A stretch of 64,000 nt of DNA. Origin: Rotaria macrura. Taxonomy: Eukaryota > Rotifera > Eurotatoria > Philodinida > Philodinidae. This document shows positions 39,179 through 50,540 of this stretch, piece by piece. How positions within the stretch are numbered: position 1 is the stretch's first letter; every line of letters begins with the position of its first letter. The notes under the pieces were generated by a model. The model had not been told where the DNA came from. It did no database searches and saw only the letters and a list, made by a program, of their open reading frames with translations. The stretch is from assembly GCA_900239685.1 (NCBI GenBank), contig OENT01000090.1:124001-188000 (forward strand), in the 5' to 3' direction. The position numbers and the translations under genes are program-made.

Positions 39179-40521
39179 TCGAAACAGAAATTATGCTGGC
39201 AACTAGTGCCCTGCTTTTTTTGCTTTGTATACAAGAATTCTCATTTGTTGAATGTACAGCTAAATAAAAATTTGCCCTTGAATATCGTTCTCATTTGTTG
39301 TTATATTGAAGAAAACAAAACGGTTAGAATGAATTCATGTATGATGTTATAATAAAAATATAAGCCAATGATGATGTTTACTCAGCATGAAAACGCTCTG
39401 GTAGCAAGCATAGACTAACAACGATAGTAGAAGAGTATGATCGGTAACTAGGTATAGATTTGTCTTGCACTTTGACTGAAGGTTACATGGTATATCGTAA
39501 AAAAGTAGCTGAAATTCAATAGAACGTAATAAAATACTGATAAACTCAGAATTATAATCCGATTTCAATGAAGCATCAGTAAACACCATGTTAGATGAAA
39601 TTGTGGATAAGAAACAGTAGTTCGAAATTTCGGTACAATTTCTACCGATGTGATAGTTTGCTCTACATAGATGCCAACCTTTATCTTATATTTCTATTTG
39701 ATAAATTTCGAAAATGATTATGAGTATTCGCTTCGTTTCAATCTTGACATTTTATCAATTTCATGAGAATTACTGCCCAGGAGTGCAATTTGGAAATGTT
39801 TTGACATTTGATTTTATTCGATTTTCACAAGAATACTGATAGAAGTTGTGCAGATGCATATTCGAAAATATAAGGAAAATTTCACAACAAGATTACTCGA
39901 TTTATGATATCAGTTACATCCATATCAGGTATCCAAAGTAAGTTGGATGAAGTTCTTTATTTCAAGGTAGAGCTCTGAATGTGAAAGAAATCTTTCAGAA
40001 ATTCACATAGATATCAACAAAAGTGAAAAATGATTTTGAACAAGATTCACTTTTACAGTGCAAATGGTTACTGAATTCTTTTCGTTCGAAAAACCTAAAA
40101 TTATACACTTAGACTGCCAGCCTAAGCTGTACTTGAAATCATAAGAAGCATGCAAATATTAATGAGCAACTGATACGAGACTATATACGCCTTTATATAT
40201 GCCGTTTGTTCTTGAGTTAATATTAAAACTAAACCTATGATGCGTGACAAAATTTTCAAACTTTCACTTTTTATTGTACCTGTAAGTTTATTCTTCATAT
40301 TGTGATGAAAATTAAGTGGAAGCATTAGCCGAGTCATCGAATCAAAGATAAATGATAGAAGATTTTCTTTACTCATAGTTCCTAATCTTGAAAAATTATC
40401 TGACGTCTAGACTAAGTCTACTTTTCTTTATCAATTCTCTTCTCTTTGATTGATAGGCTCTCGGTTCTGAAAATATATTCAATGTACGAATAGTTAAACG
40501 GTGTGAGTGAGATTAAAAGAT
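39179..40521. other. intergenic, nothing recognised
   Basis: It begins with the 3' end of the antistasin-like gene (AATAAA near 39263). Two minus-strand frames (39347-39589, 40122-40376) have no domain and probably arise by chance. Confidence 0.5.
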
Positions 40522-41180
40522 ATGGATGATGCAAAGAAAGCAATACAGCACGTGATCATGCTTATTTTAAAACAATATAATCTTTCATAAGAGCATATTA
40601 GACTTATTGACGAGTTCTACCTAACTATGTCTGATCTGGCTATTATTTATATCATAAATACATAAGAGCAGTTTGCTAGTGCGAACTTGACCGTTTTCGC
40701 TGTTGATCATATTAACTGGATTCAGAGAGTGTGTAACATTAGACATGTTACGATCATATACGAGCCTGAACACTATGTCTTCAGATCTTAACGTAAAGAT
40801 TTAAATCATCATGGTGATCGAGCCTATAATCATTTCAATCAATTTATTAGTCAAGCGAAACTACTTAACAGACTAAAGGTATTTAAGGGCTACTAATAAA
40901 AAAGTGCAACGATCGGACTTGTACTTGCTTATAATAGGTAATAACTTTATATGTCTCGACAAACTTAGCAAGGATCACATACATTTTCTTATACATCCAG
41001 AAGTATGCAAAAAAATTAGAGAAGCCTATCCTTCAGAGTTTTCGAGTGATGAGGAGGCCAGTTGTCAATAGTTTAATACTCGAATGAAGACTTATGCTTT
41101 TTGTATGTTTGTGACTGATGCTATTGATAGCGTGAGTATATAGAAGACGATTCCAGAGAGTTATGCTGTCCCATAATTTT
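40522..41180 (+). pseudogene. decayed protein-coding gene of unknown family
   Basis: From an ATG at 40522 one frame reads as ordinary protein with isolated stops (after NLS, INT, FRS and FKGY). Segments include EHIRLIDEFYLTMSDL, VDHINWIQRVCNIRHVTIIY and KDLNHHGDRAYNHFNQFI. Around 40900-40940 the coding signal moves to the next frame (LDKLSKDHIHFLIHPEV, REAYPSEFSSDEEA), again with stops further on, and fades by 41180. There are no introns in about 650 bp. I do not recognise the protein. A dead retrocopy, a transposon gene or an integrated viral gene would all fit. Confidence 0.55.
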
Positions 41181-41742
41181 TTTCGAGGTCATACAGTCTT
41201 ATGAATTGTTCTACATGCTACCATGCTATCACTCTTTTCTCATTCAAATGTTGACATAGTAGTACAACTGTATCTATCTGTAGATGAACAGAAAGAAAAT
41301 TTTAAGACGGTTTTATATTGATTACAATGCTTCAAACATTTATAATGTCATAAAATCAATTCTAATCTAAATTTCCATATACTATAGTTTGAATCAAGTC
41401 AAATCAACTAAAGCCCTTTAGAATGTTTCATTTTCATCGAATTATTTTTATTTAATTAATATGCGCACGTATATTTGATAGTGTGGACGTTAGATTTTGC
41501 TATATTACCAATGTGAACAATCTTGTCGGTTTCATAATAACCCAGAGAAGATGGTATCGAGAGTGAAAAACAACTTACTCAATCTCATGAGAAACTCGTC
41601 TCAGATACTTTATTTCTGAGATAAGAGAGAAGGAATATTTTTCAATGTTTATCAACAATAGAATATTATTACATATGTTACGTTATAACCCATTTATTGT
41701 ATTTTTTAACTCGAGAATAAAATGCATTGAAAAAGGAAATGT
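41181..41742. other. 3' flank of the TUG gene
   Basis: No coding signal. The minus strand just past the TUG stop is AT-rich and includes ATTTTATTCTCG-type sequence, but I cannot name its polyadenylation site. Confidence 0.4.
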
Positions 41743-43096
41743 TTATTTTTTTCCAGGTAAGAATTTACGAAATTTATCTCGTAGATGTTTATCATCGAGA
41801 TTTTGAACTGGTTGATTTCTTTTCGTGGGTCGATTTGTAGTGGATGCTTCATTGGAATTTCCATTGTTGCTATCAGCTTCACTCATTGATGTCGTTCGAT
41901 TAAATACATTTTGAGCCACAATCTCGTTAGCTTCTTCAATAGTTCCAATTGAAATATTGGATGCAAGTTGAATAACAAGTGGTGATATCGTTCGATGTCC
42001 GATATAAACATATGAAGCAGGTGCTAGATCGTAAGTCGATAGTTGTTTTTTTAAATCGGATAAAACAATGCGTGGCGGTGACGTATACAAATAAAAGTCG
42101 GATTTTTCTAATTGAGGAAAAACAAGATTTGTTTGCGCAAATTCGATAAGGTTTGACATCGGCTCTTCGGGATAAAATAATCCTTGAAGAATATGATTGG
42201 AATTAATAACTAATCGTATTGCAAGGTACGGGTAAGTATTTGTACGTACTGATTGCATTTTGTTGCGCATAGTACGAGTCTCTAATTGATTATCTTCGGC
42301 ACTGATATAAAAATGTGTTTTTTTTAATAATTCAAGTTCTTTTTACTATTAATTAAAACATGATTTACCTTTGTTGTCGTAAAGTGGTTAGAATAGATCG
42401 AAGATCATCGGGTGTCAATTCAAAAAAATGATCTGGCAATTCTTCAGTTTGATTTGTAGTTGTTGATGAATTCTTTGTCAGATCATAGGCTGTTAGACGA
42501 CGATTGCATGACTAAGAGTATGCGACAATGTTTTACTGAATTTTGTGCCTTTTCGAGAAGAAACTTACTTTCGAATCCCGTTTATTTTGAAAATTATCAG
42601 AACATTCATTTTGTTGAAGGTCTCTACCTTTTGTTGCTTCGGGAAACTGAAGAGAAGCATTTATTTAAAGATTTTCTTTTCTTTTACATTTATTGACTGT
42701 AATTACTTTAAAATTGCTTAGATCAGTTTGTGGTAGCTGCTTAATAATAGGCTGAGAATCAAATGAGATATTAATACCGAGTGTTTCAGCTAATGTTATT
42801 GATTGTTGTTGAGACTAAAAGAAATGATATTTTCTAAGAACAAACAGATAAAAATAATAAATAAACAAACGGCTGTCGTTGGACGAGACACAGGACGATC
42901 ACGAAATATTGAATATTCTTCATTATTGTATGATGTAGTGGTTGTAGGTGGAATAAAAGGTGAAGGGTTAGATATGAACACAGAAGAATTCACTAAAGAA
43001 GGCTCTGGTGCCTGCTCCTGTTGTTGTTGTTGTTGTTGTTGTTGCTGCTGCTGCTGTTGTTGTTGTTGTTGTTGCTGCTGCTGCTGTTGTTGTTGT

Positions 43097-43131
<35 letters not shown>

Positions 43132-45438
43132 ACGTTGACGACGAGTGATTTTCTCATCAATACGATCATTGATCTTTTTTAGATCACTGTCAGCTATTGA
43201 TCGATGATTATAACTAAATTAGAATTCGATTCATTATTCGAAACAAAGTAAAAATATTGTTCATGTTTACATTAGCTAAAATTTCGACACATAGAAAAGG
43301 TTAGAGAGTATATATGTCGTCTGCACAAAGCATGGTACACGTTTCTGGAACGTGTTTCCTCTATTTTAAATGATATTGTTCATTTATAAATGATCTTATC
43401 TAGATCTAGATACAATGAAAAATTTTCAGTATAAATACTACCCAAACGTTGTAGATATATTTATCAAACAGAAATTTTCAGTTTGAAGAGGACACTCAAA
43501 TATACTGCGAAGTGAAAACATGATTTCATAATTGAGAAGAGTATTTTGCATTGCTTCGATTGTTTAGTTTCGCATAAGATATAGGAGTGCGACAAATCTT
43601 GAATGGATTTGGGATTTCTCACCAAATATCTGAGGTTTAAACTTGGATTTGAGCTTAGATTTAGATTTGGACTTGGGATTTATTTTCAGTCGAATATGAG
43701 TCAAACTTTGTAGTCGTACTTCACTGAAACCAAATCGCAATCCAAAATCCGAACCCAAATCTATACCGAATCTAAACAATTTTATACAACATTTTAGGCT
43801 TGAGATTCTTTTCTCCCTTCTGAGACGTTGTCTTGAAAATTCTTATCAGATTTGGATAATTTAAGACCAAACCGAAACCCAAATTCAATTCAAAATCTCA
43901 GTCGAGAACAAATCTAAATCTATTCGCACCAAATCCCAAGGCCTTGGATTTGTTGCACCCCTAATAAGATAAGACTGGTTTTGAAGAATAATTGTATGCA
44001 CTATCGTCTTACTTGTATGTAGCTCGTTTTAAAAAGTATTTTCATTTGTAGAACACAGGTACTGCTTTCCTAGCTCTTCTGGATAAAATTTATCCCAACC
44101 CATTCATAAGGAACGAGTAACAGAAAGTGAACATGGATCAAATAAAGTAATGCAGATGAATGGATTAGTGAGCGATTTCATTGTGGAGACTTTCTTTTCA
44201 TTTTAAAATTTCTTTTCTTTTTACATACCGAATAACGGCTGCACCACTGGCTAGACCCAATTCACGAATTGTTGTATTTGATAAAGCGTAAGTACCGATA
44301 ACTTCTTCACTCATGCATGAACATACTGGATATGATTTATCGTCATCATTCATTGACATCTCGAGAGCAGCTATCGTACTTAAATTTACAAAAAACCATA
44401 AATTTTAGACCTATTAATTTTTTGATAATAGCCAACCTTTGCGATTGCTTTCGATACCATTCAAGCATTTCTTGAAGAGTAATCGAAGGGCTAAAATTAC
44501 CCGCGTGTCTTGAATTATCTGGTAATTGTAATTGTACAGCTATGTCACTTGTTGGTCGACGTTCTTCTAATTTATACATTTCTAAAAGAGCATTGGTGGG
44601 AATACTGGATAAACGCCATGGGATTGTTACATCACATTTTTTACGTTGATGCCTGCAATGCGATTTAATTGAATTTGATTGAAAGAAATATGTCATACTT
44701 ACACGAGACCCCATTCAGATGAATCTAAGCTTTCTTGATTACATATATCTTCGAGTACCTATAATGAAAAGAAAATATTATTGAGATATTGCTTAAAATA
44801 TGTCACTTATGAAAAGAGATGTTTTTTCCTAGAACACCTATTCTACAAGTAGAAATAACGAACAAAAACAAGGATGTAATCATTTTTTTCTAAAGAAATA
44901 CAAAAATTGTTAGGCAAGTGAGACCATCTTTGATAAGAAACAGGATTGCGTAGACAAAAAATCGGATCCCTCTTCAATTCCTCTAGAAGACACACCATTG
45001 ATAGTAAATCAACTCTATGAACAAGAATTTCAGTATGATCTTATATTCATGCAGTAACACAGCAAGAAGTTCTCACGTAGCAACTTCTTTGAAATGCTAT
45101 GAACGATGAAACCAAATCTCTCTGCGTTCAAATTCTTTTTTTGTCGGACTTGCTATTTTATTTTCTAGATAGATATTCTTTCTACAAGCGAATACGGTTT
45201 CTAAACGACATATTAGTAATGCGCCTTAACAAAAAATTATCAAATTCAAAACTGTCTCGGAATCTGTCCTTTCGAGCTCAACATTCTTTAAATTTTAGAA
45301 AAAGAAAAATTTCGATCATTCGGGCATGAAATAGTTGCTTCATCTATGACTCACTTGTAACAAATTGCCATTTGGTGTCATCTGTGCTTTTCGTCGATGT
45401 CCACTTGGACATAAAATGGTAATCATTGCTTTCGCCAT
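41743..45438 (-). CDS. ASPSCR1: TUG/ASPSCR1 homologue (UBX-domain tether), 9 exons
   Basis: TUG holds GLUT4 vesicles and binds the p97/VCP ATPase through its UBX-like region. Exons: 45438-45355, 44758-44703, 44652-44437, 44378-44229, 43213-42871, 42814-42707, 42646-42569, 42511-42369, 42301-41743; 1737 nt, 578 residues. The N-terminal ubiquitin-like domain (ILCPSGHRRKAQMTPNGNLL, IPWRLSSIP) is followed by a second one (SDIAVQLQLPDNSR, TTIRELGLASGAAVIR). A linker with 38 uninterrupted glutamines comes next. ELPDHFFELTPDDLRSIL precedes the UBX-like domain (YPYLAIRLVI, HILQGLFYPEEP, FYLYTSPPRIVLSD). The polyQ tract is not in the mammalian protein. Intron 4 holds a hAT-type MITE. This is the third gene of a tightly spaced same-strand trio; ATATTAG lies about 20 nt before the ATG. 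Confidence 0.93.
43018..43131 (-). repeat. (CAG/CAA)38 polyglutamine tract in TUG exon 5
   Basis: 38 consecutive Gln codons. On the plus strand, after one CTG, the pattern is (TTG)8(CTG)4(TTG)6(CTG)4(TTG)6(CTG)3 TTG (CTG)2 (TTG)3. A 30-bp unit of six TTG and four CTG therefore repeats, showing growth by block duplication and not only single-codon slippage. Confidence 0.95.
43582..43963. mobile_element. non-autonomous hAT-type MITE in TUG intron 4
   Basis: 382 bp with terminal inverted repeats TAGGAGTGCGACAAATC (left) and TAGGGGTGCAACAAATC (right, read on the minus strand). They are flanked by a perfect 8-bp target duplication ATAAGATA at 43574-43581 and 43964-43971. Subterminal regions are packed with AAATCC/AAACCC-like motifs, as in hAT elements. 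No coding capacity. It lies between exons 4 and 5 and does not touch the splice sites. Confidence 0.92.
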
Positions 45439-45570
45439 CGATCGATCGATCTATCTATCTAATATGTGTATATATTCAAATAAGTTAATCTAAAATAATA
45501 TGATCATATATGCCTCTTCATAGTTTACGTGTTAAAGGAAAAAAATATGTACAAAAATAAATTTTCTAAA

Positions 45571-46686
45571 TTATAGCGAAACTATCTGCAAATGGTAATT
45601 ATCTGGTGTGACTAGTGCTAATTCATTCTCTCCCATAGAACTAATTGTTCTAACATAGATTTCGTCAATTGTTTCAATCGTTCGTTTCGTCATATGAATA
45701 TAGTTTAAACGTTGAGTTTCCTTATCAACAAATAACCACAGTTTATATGACGTTAAAAACATAAAATTAGAATATACATGTTCTTGATTTGATAAATTCA
45801 TGGAATATTTTATTACTAAATCTTCTGAGCATAATTGAATCGATTTATTCGTATAAACGAGTAAATAGTCATCATTGGAATTGATTAACAATAATTTATC
45901 ATTTTTACGATATTTTATCCAACGTTTATCTAATTTCCATTCGGGTAGTATAATCCATCGATCAATAAATTCCCCTTTATCATAAACGACAAAAACATAA
46001 TTATGAAAACATGCTAAACTATTTAAATAATGTTTTTTAGTTGAAATATGTGCAAGTTTCTTTAAAAATAAATTTTCCAATGACCACAGTGAATAGTCAC
46101 AAAGAAAAAGAAAATTCTTATAATTCATCGACCAACATATTGCATTTAAATATTCATTTGTATAATCCGACATGTCCAATTCATTAATAAATCCAATTAA
46201 TTTATCGTATAGAAATATTTTTAATTCTTTATTAACAAGTATTATCTGACTGTTGGATGTTGCCATTAAATGAATTGATTGTGTTGGAATTTTATATTCA
46301 GCCGATATTTTTCTTCGATTAAATAAATATTTATCAAAAACTCTATGGATAGTTACAGTTTTATTCAATGAACATGTTTCTATTTCAATATTCAATGGTA
46401 ATGGTCGATGAATAATATTGTTTTTAAGTTGATTTAGCTTTGCTTTGAATAGATCTATTTCTGATGGTAGAATAGATGAATGTTGAAAATATTCATTCAT
46501 ATTTAAAATAAGATTTCTCTTTTCAAGAGCATGTTCTTTTTCTGCGTGTTCCTTATACATTTGAATTTCAGATGATTTTTCTTGATGAACATGTATTATG
46601 TGATCTATCATAGTCGTTTTCCATTTGTCTATTAGAGAAAAACATTGTTCCCATTGAAATTCAAAAGCTAAAGGACTGAAATCCAT
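45571..46686 (-). CDS. unknown 371-aa protein, N-terminal coiled coil and beta-rich C-terminal domain
   Basis: A single long exon whose ATG is directly preceded by TTTCTTGTAG, a strong acceptor. Residues about 15-100 are helical and charged with coiled-coil character (HVHQEKSSEIQMYKEHAEK). From about 110 on, the sequence shows repeated short beta-strand patterns about 40-45 residues apart (IHLMATSNSQIILV, FLFLCDYSLWSLEN, NDKLLLINSNDDYLLVYT, FLTSYKLWLFVD, ENELALVTPDNYHLQIVSL), suggesting a degenerate beta-propeller. No RING, B-box or NHL signature is present. It lies 74 bp after the NASP stop and 132 bp before the TUG start, all on one strand. Function unknown. Confidence 0.85.
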   Translation of the reverse strand: MDFSPLAFEFQWEQCFSLIDKWKTTMIDHIIHVHQEKSSEIQMYKEHAEKEHALEKRNLILNMNEYFQHSSILPSEIDLFKAKLNQLKNNIIHRPLPLNIEIETCSLNKTVTIHRVFDKYLFNRRKISAEYKIPTQSIHLMATSNSQIILVNKELKIFLYDKLIGFINELDMSDYTNEYLNAICWSMNYKNFLFLCDYSLWSLENLFLKKLAHISTKKHYLNSLACFHNYVFVVYDKGEFIDRWIILPEWKLDKRWIKYRKNDKLLLINSNDDYLLVYTNKSIQLCSEDLVIKYSMNLSNQEHVYSNFMFLTSYKLWLFVDKETQRLNYIHMTKRTIETIDEIYVRTISSMGENELALVTPDNYHLQIVSL

Positions 46687-46760
46687 CTACAAGAAATAAT
46701 CATGATTAATACATTTGTTGCTTTTATTTCTTTGAATTTACAATATCAACAAGACAAAAT

Positions 46761-48755
46761 TTATTCTAATTTAGCTTTCTTATTTGCTTCATCATCATTT
46801 TCTGTTTCAGTAGCTGGACGTTTATGACGAATATTTAATGTTAAATCTTTAACAGACGTATCGTCAGTTGTTTTAATTTCATTTGTATTATTTTTTCCCA
46901 AAAGAATTTTTCTTGCTTGAGCAATTAAATGTCGATCAGCACTTGATGCTTGTGCATCATTACGTTTTAGTTCAATAGAAGGTAACAGTGATTTGAGTTC
47001 TTCACGTTCACTTTCTTTATCTTCACCATCTAATTGTTTTATAGCTTGATTAATTCCATCGATAGCCTTATCAAAACTATCTACAGCCTCGGAAAATTTA
47101 TGAATTAATTCATAAATTAAGCCTAATTTGTAATAGCTTTCAGCAAGTAAACGATAACGTTGCTGTTCACTTATCGTTTCTTGTAATTCAATAGCTTTAA
47201 GTACATGTGATAGAGCATTTTCATGATCACCATTTTCATTACAAATATCAGCAAGCATAACATGAATATCAGCTATACGTATAATTATATGTGAATCATT
47301 TGGATTCTCTTCCAACATGTTTGAGTAAATCATATGTGCACATTCGAGAATTTCAAAAGCACGTTCAAGATCGTTAACATTTTCATCAGTTGGAATAGAA
47401 TCATCTTCATTTTCACCGTCGTCTTTTTGTTCTACATTTTCTTCTCCTTCTGCGATACCATCATCTTTTACGTCACCATTTTCGTCGGCTATTGATTCTG
47501 AATTATTTTCTTCTTCAATATTTTCATTTTCGTCATTATCCGTATCTATAAACATGCGTAAGATAGCACGATTTAATTACCAAAAATAGACACAGACTTC
47601 TACGAATTTTTCTTTAGTAAACTGGAGGAAAATTAAGCAGCTCAAATGCGGTGATGTGCTCATTAATAAATTTACATCAAGCCCTACATATACAAAACTT
47701 TTAGTCCACGGATGAGTATATCGACGAATGGAAGACTTATATTGATCTCTATTGATTATAAAATCGTACGTATGAACCAAATGTGAATGAGATTAAAATA
47801 CGAGAGATGTGCATCCAAATGTACATTGATTTTCAATAATCGTTTTCTGATCGATCAAACAAATTATACTTCTTATTAAGGCTTTTGGAAAATATTCTAT
47901 CTACGATGATGGTTCTCAGTATTCAAACGATATTTAAAAGTGTTTTTTAAACTACAAAATCAGTAACAAAAGTAAAATGTAGCTTTTTCTTATTTCTGAA
48001 AAAAGTGGTTTTTCTTTGAAAACCACTTCAACTTTGGAATCATTCAATATTCTGTATCTAATACCTTCCTATGTAGTATAGATGGCATTGCAATTTTTTC
48101 TATTGTATTACTTTTGCTATTCTTTATCAATTACCTGAGCATAATACACATCAAGGGCAAATCTAAATTCGATGCTAAGTTGAGAATGATATTGATATCA
48201 AGAATACGACTCATATTCGAAAACTTAACCCTGATTGCATAAATCTTCCACTGGAAACCTTTTCCTAGCGTGATTATATGGAGTTTTCTTTTATTGATAC
48301 GAGAAAAGACTATGTTGAATTAACCTTTGACAATATCACTGCCAAAAACTTGTTGTTCACTAAGACCAAGGTAAAGTAGTGCTTGACCATAATAGAAATA
48401 CGGCTCAGCAAGTTCAGGTGCTGTATCACTTTCACGTAATTTAACACTAGAAAACAGTGAATTAAAATAATTAACTACTAATATATGACCGAATGGTAAT
48501 GACTGACATGCGTTCACATGTTTTTGATAAATGATCACAGGCCGATTGATAATTACTTAATAATACATCACGTTTGCCAAGTAGAAATGATGCGTTAGCT
48601 TCTTCATCTCTAAAAAAGATAATCTTAAATTAATATTCGAACATTATCAGCAGAGAAAAAGCTGTACAAGAAAAACATGGACGTAAAACAAATAAATACC
48701 GTGCTTTATCTAACGACAGTAGTAGAGCAATATTTAATAGAAATTCGATACGCAT
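46761..48755 (-). CDS. NASP: NASP/SHNi-TPR histone chaperone, 4 exons
   Basis: NASP binds H3-H4 (and H1) and supplies histones to nucleosome assembly in the nucleus. Exons: 48755-48700, 48609-48508, 48446-48325, 47545-46761; 1065 nt, 354 residues. TPR1 includes ASFLLGKRDVLLSNYQSACD, and TPR2 starts with ELAEPYFYYGQALLYLGL. TPR2 is interrupted, as in all NASP proteins, by an acidic stretch (about residues 95-150) before FEILECAHMIYSNMLEENP. Two more TPR helix pairs follow (ADIHVMLADICNENGDHENA, LAESYYKLGLIYELIHKFSE). A basic C-terminal signal (RHKRP, ANKKAKLE) can direct nuclear import. The stop codon overlaps an AATAAA, and another AATAAA lies in the 74-bp gap to the next gene. Confidence 0.93.
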
Positions 48756-49720
48756 CTTCCAAACGATAATTTATAATCTATCATCAGTATCGATATATTA
48801 AGATCTAGTCAAGATTCCTAAATAATTTATTTCTGATTTAGATGAACATCGGAAAATTATCCTTTCTCTACTACACTCATTGGTTTCCCAGATCTAGACT
48901 CTACGTTTTATTAAAACTAACCGAGGACGAAAGATTTCTACTTGGATGACATCATCACTCACGTGGTCACTTGCATCAGGTCTATTGTTAATAGTAAATC
49001 TATAGATCTGCTCGATCTCCTGTACCATGAGAAATCATTTCATATTACCGCAAAATTTTGTCAACATGATTCATTCTCATTGATGAAAATAAGAGTGAAG
49101 CATCAATTTTTAGATCAGATATTAATGCTTTCATTGAGCTTCTTGAACATTCATACAGTTTTAGCACAACTAATTATAGTATATCCCAACACTTTAGATA
49201 AAGAATGTGTTGATTTAGTAGAGTGTAAAAGCGTAAAGCGCAGCTCACAATCACTTGCCTTTCTCTTTACTTACTTCAATTCACACGGTTTATTATCAAA
49301 TGAGATTAATTACATGAAAAAAGAACCTGAAGAAAAATATCAATTCTGACGTATGCAAAATATTCTGTAGTTATGATTAAAATCAAAAGTTCAAGTAGAT
49401 ACATATTCACAAGTTTTTATTTTATTGTAGTTGTTTTCAATGACGCATACGTTCGGCAATACTGGTGTTGTTTTTTCTTTATTCTCTTTTACAGAAATCT
49501 CTCATTAGTTCGACATATAAACTCACTTGATTTCGAAAAGATTTGACGCAGTTGTTGACGACATATTTTAATAATCTAAAACAAAACAGTATACGATTAT
49601 TTTTTAAAATACAATACAACGAACAAAAACAAAAGTAGTATGCTGAAATAAATTTCATGATACAAACGATTTCTCTTTCAACATCGTCGACTTGAGAAAA
49701 ATATCAGATAGATCTGAAAC
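48756..49720. other. region between NASP and the acidic-protein pair
   Basis: 965 bp containing the NASP promoter. A plus-strand frame at 48942-49349 (135 codons) shows no domain and looks accidental. On the minus strand 49545-49425 a possible two-exon micro-ORF of 20 codons can be built but is not convincing. Confidence 0.45.
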
Positions 49721-50095
49721 TTATACAACAGTTAGTTGTTCAGTAGGTAATTCGGAGTTCGTTTCATCATTAACATCTGATGATGATTCAATAATTTTTA
49801 TTTTCTTATCGATTGATGGCGTGCCAAAGCTTTCAACATGTTCAGTTTCTACGGTTTCGGTTTCATCTATGGAAACATCCTTCTCAATGTCGTTAATATC
49901 ACGACTATTAGTTTCTTGTTTGACTTCACTTTCAGGTTGGTTGTCTTCTTTGTTTGGTGATGTGTCATTCGATTTTTCTTCAAGTTCTAAATGATTAACT
50001 TGATCTATACTATGTTTACCAGCTGTGCTTGTACCATCGGATATTTTCGCATTTTCAATATCCGAAACGGCCGAAATTTCGTCGTCAGTTGACAT
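49721..50095 (-). CDS. acidic, intrinsically disordered protein A
   Basis: A single exon. I prefer the ATG at 50095 (MSTDDEISAVSD, 124 residues) over the in-frame ATG at 50161, because the extra 22 residues are Cys-rich and unlike the rest, and a TTTCATTTCAAATAAAG acceptor-like stretch precedes 50095. The protein is rich in Glu, Asp, Ser, Thr and Asn, with no hydrophobic core. Near the end it has KKIKIIESS, similar to KKIKICEAT in the neighbouring protein B, and both end in a short valine-containing tail. It is divergently transcribed from B across 445 bp, so the two may be a duplicated pair. Function unknown. Confidence 0.65.
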   Translation of the reverse strand: MSTDDEISAVSDIENAKISDGTSTAGKHSIDQVNHLELEEKSNDTSPNKEDNQPESEVKQETNSRDINDIEKDVSIDETETVETEHVESFGTPSIDKKIKIIESSSDVNDETNSELPTEQLTVV

Positions 50096-50540
50096 AATAC
50101 CGTTCTTTATTTGAAATGAAAGACACGCACAATATACCGGCGGACAACAAAAGTTACACATTATCTTCAGAGTTCATCTCCATTGGTGTAAAAAATACGA
50201 CCAATCAGCAATAATCTTCTCACATTCCTGTTTTCATCAAATTAATTAATAAAAATTTAATGTCAAGAAATTTTCAAAATAAATTTCATTGAGAATCTAA
50301 TTTCTTGCAGAAAACCATTGAATCAGACATTCTTTGTATTCTTACGTTGAACAATAATCCGTTGTCTATTGTAGCCGTCCGTCTATATCGTCATCGAATT
50401 CTCTTGTTTCGTCTAGGTCCACATTCATTCTACATCATATCGTCAGACTAGTTGCCACAAGTACATTCATCATTCATCAGTAAGAAAAACGTTACAGCAT
50501 TTCGAAAGTATTTGATTTCTTCTAGTTTCAAGAAAGCATT
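50096..50540. promoter_or_regulatory. shared divergent promoter of the two acidic-protein genes
   Basis: 445 bp between start codons facing away from each other. It must contain both promoters. On the plus side a donor-like CAG/GTAAGA at 50480 and acceptor TTCTTCTAG ending at 50525 could form a 46-bp leader intron, or the acceptor alone could receive a spliced leader. Confidence 0.5.

Noticed and set aside
42803..43132. Plus-strand open frame encoding about 38 cysteines in a row
   Set aside because: It is the antisense of the polyglutamine tract in TUG exon 5; the sense frame is supported by splice phases and homology.
48004..48030. 10-bp hairpin AAGTGGTTTT/AAAACCACTT
   Set aside because: Short AT-rich stem inside a NASP intron; expected by chance at this composition.
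48942..49349. 135-aa plus-strand frame
   Set aside because: No domain, no splice or polyadenylation support, AT-driven composition; treated as chance.
49425..49545. Possible two-exon 20-codon micro-ORF on the minus strand after an acceptor
   Set aside because: Too short to judge without transcripts; alternative frames through the same exon are equally open.
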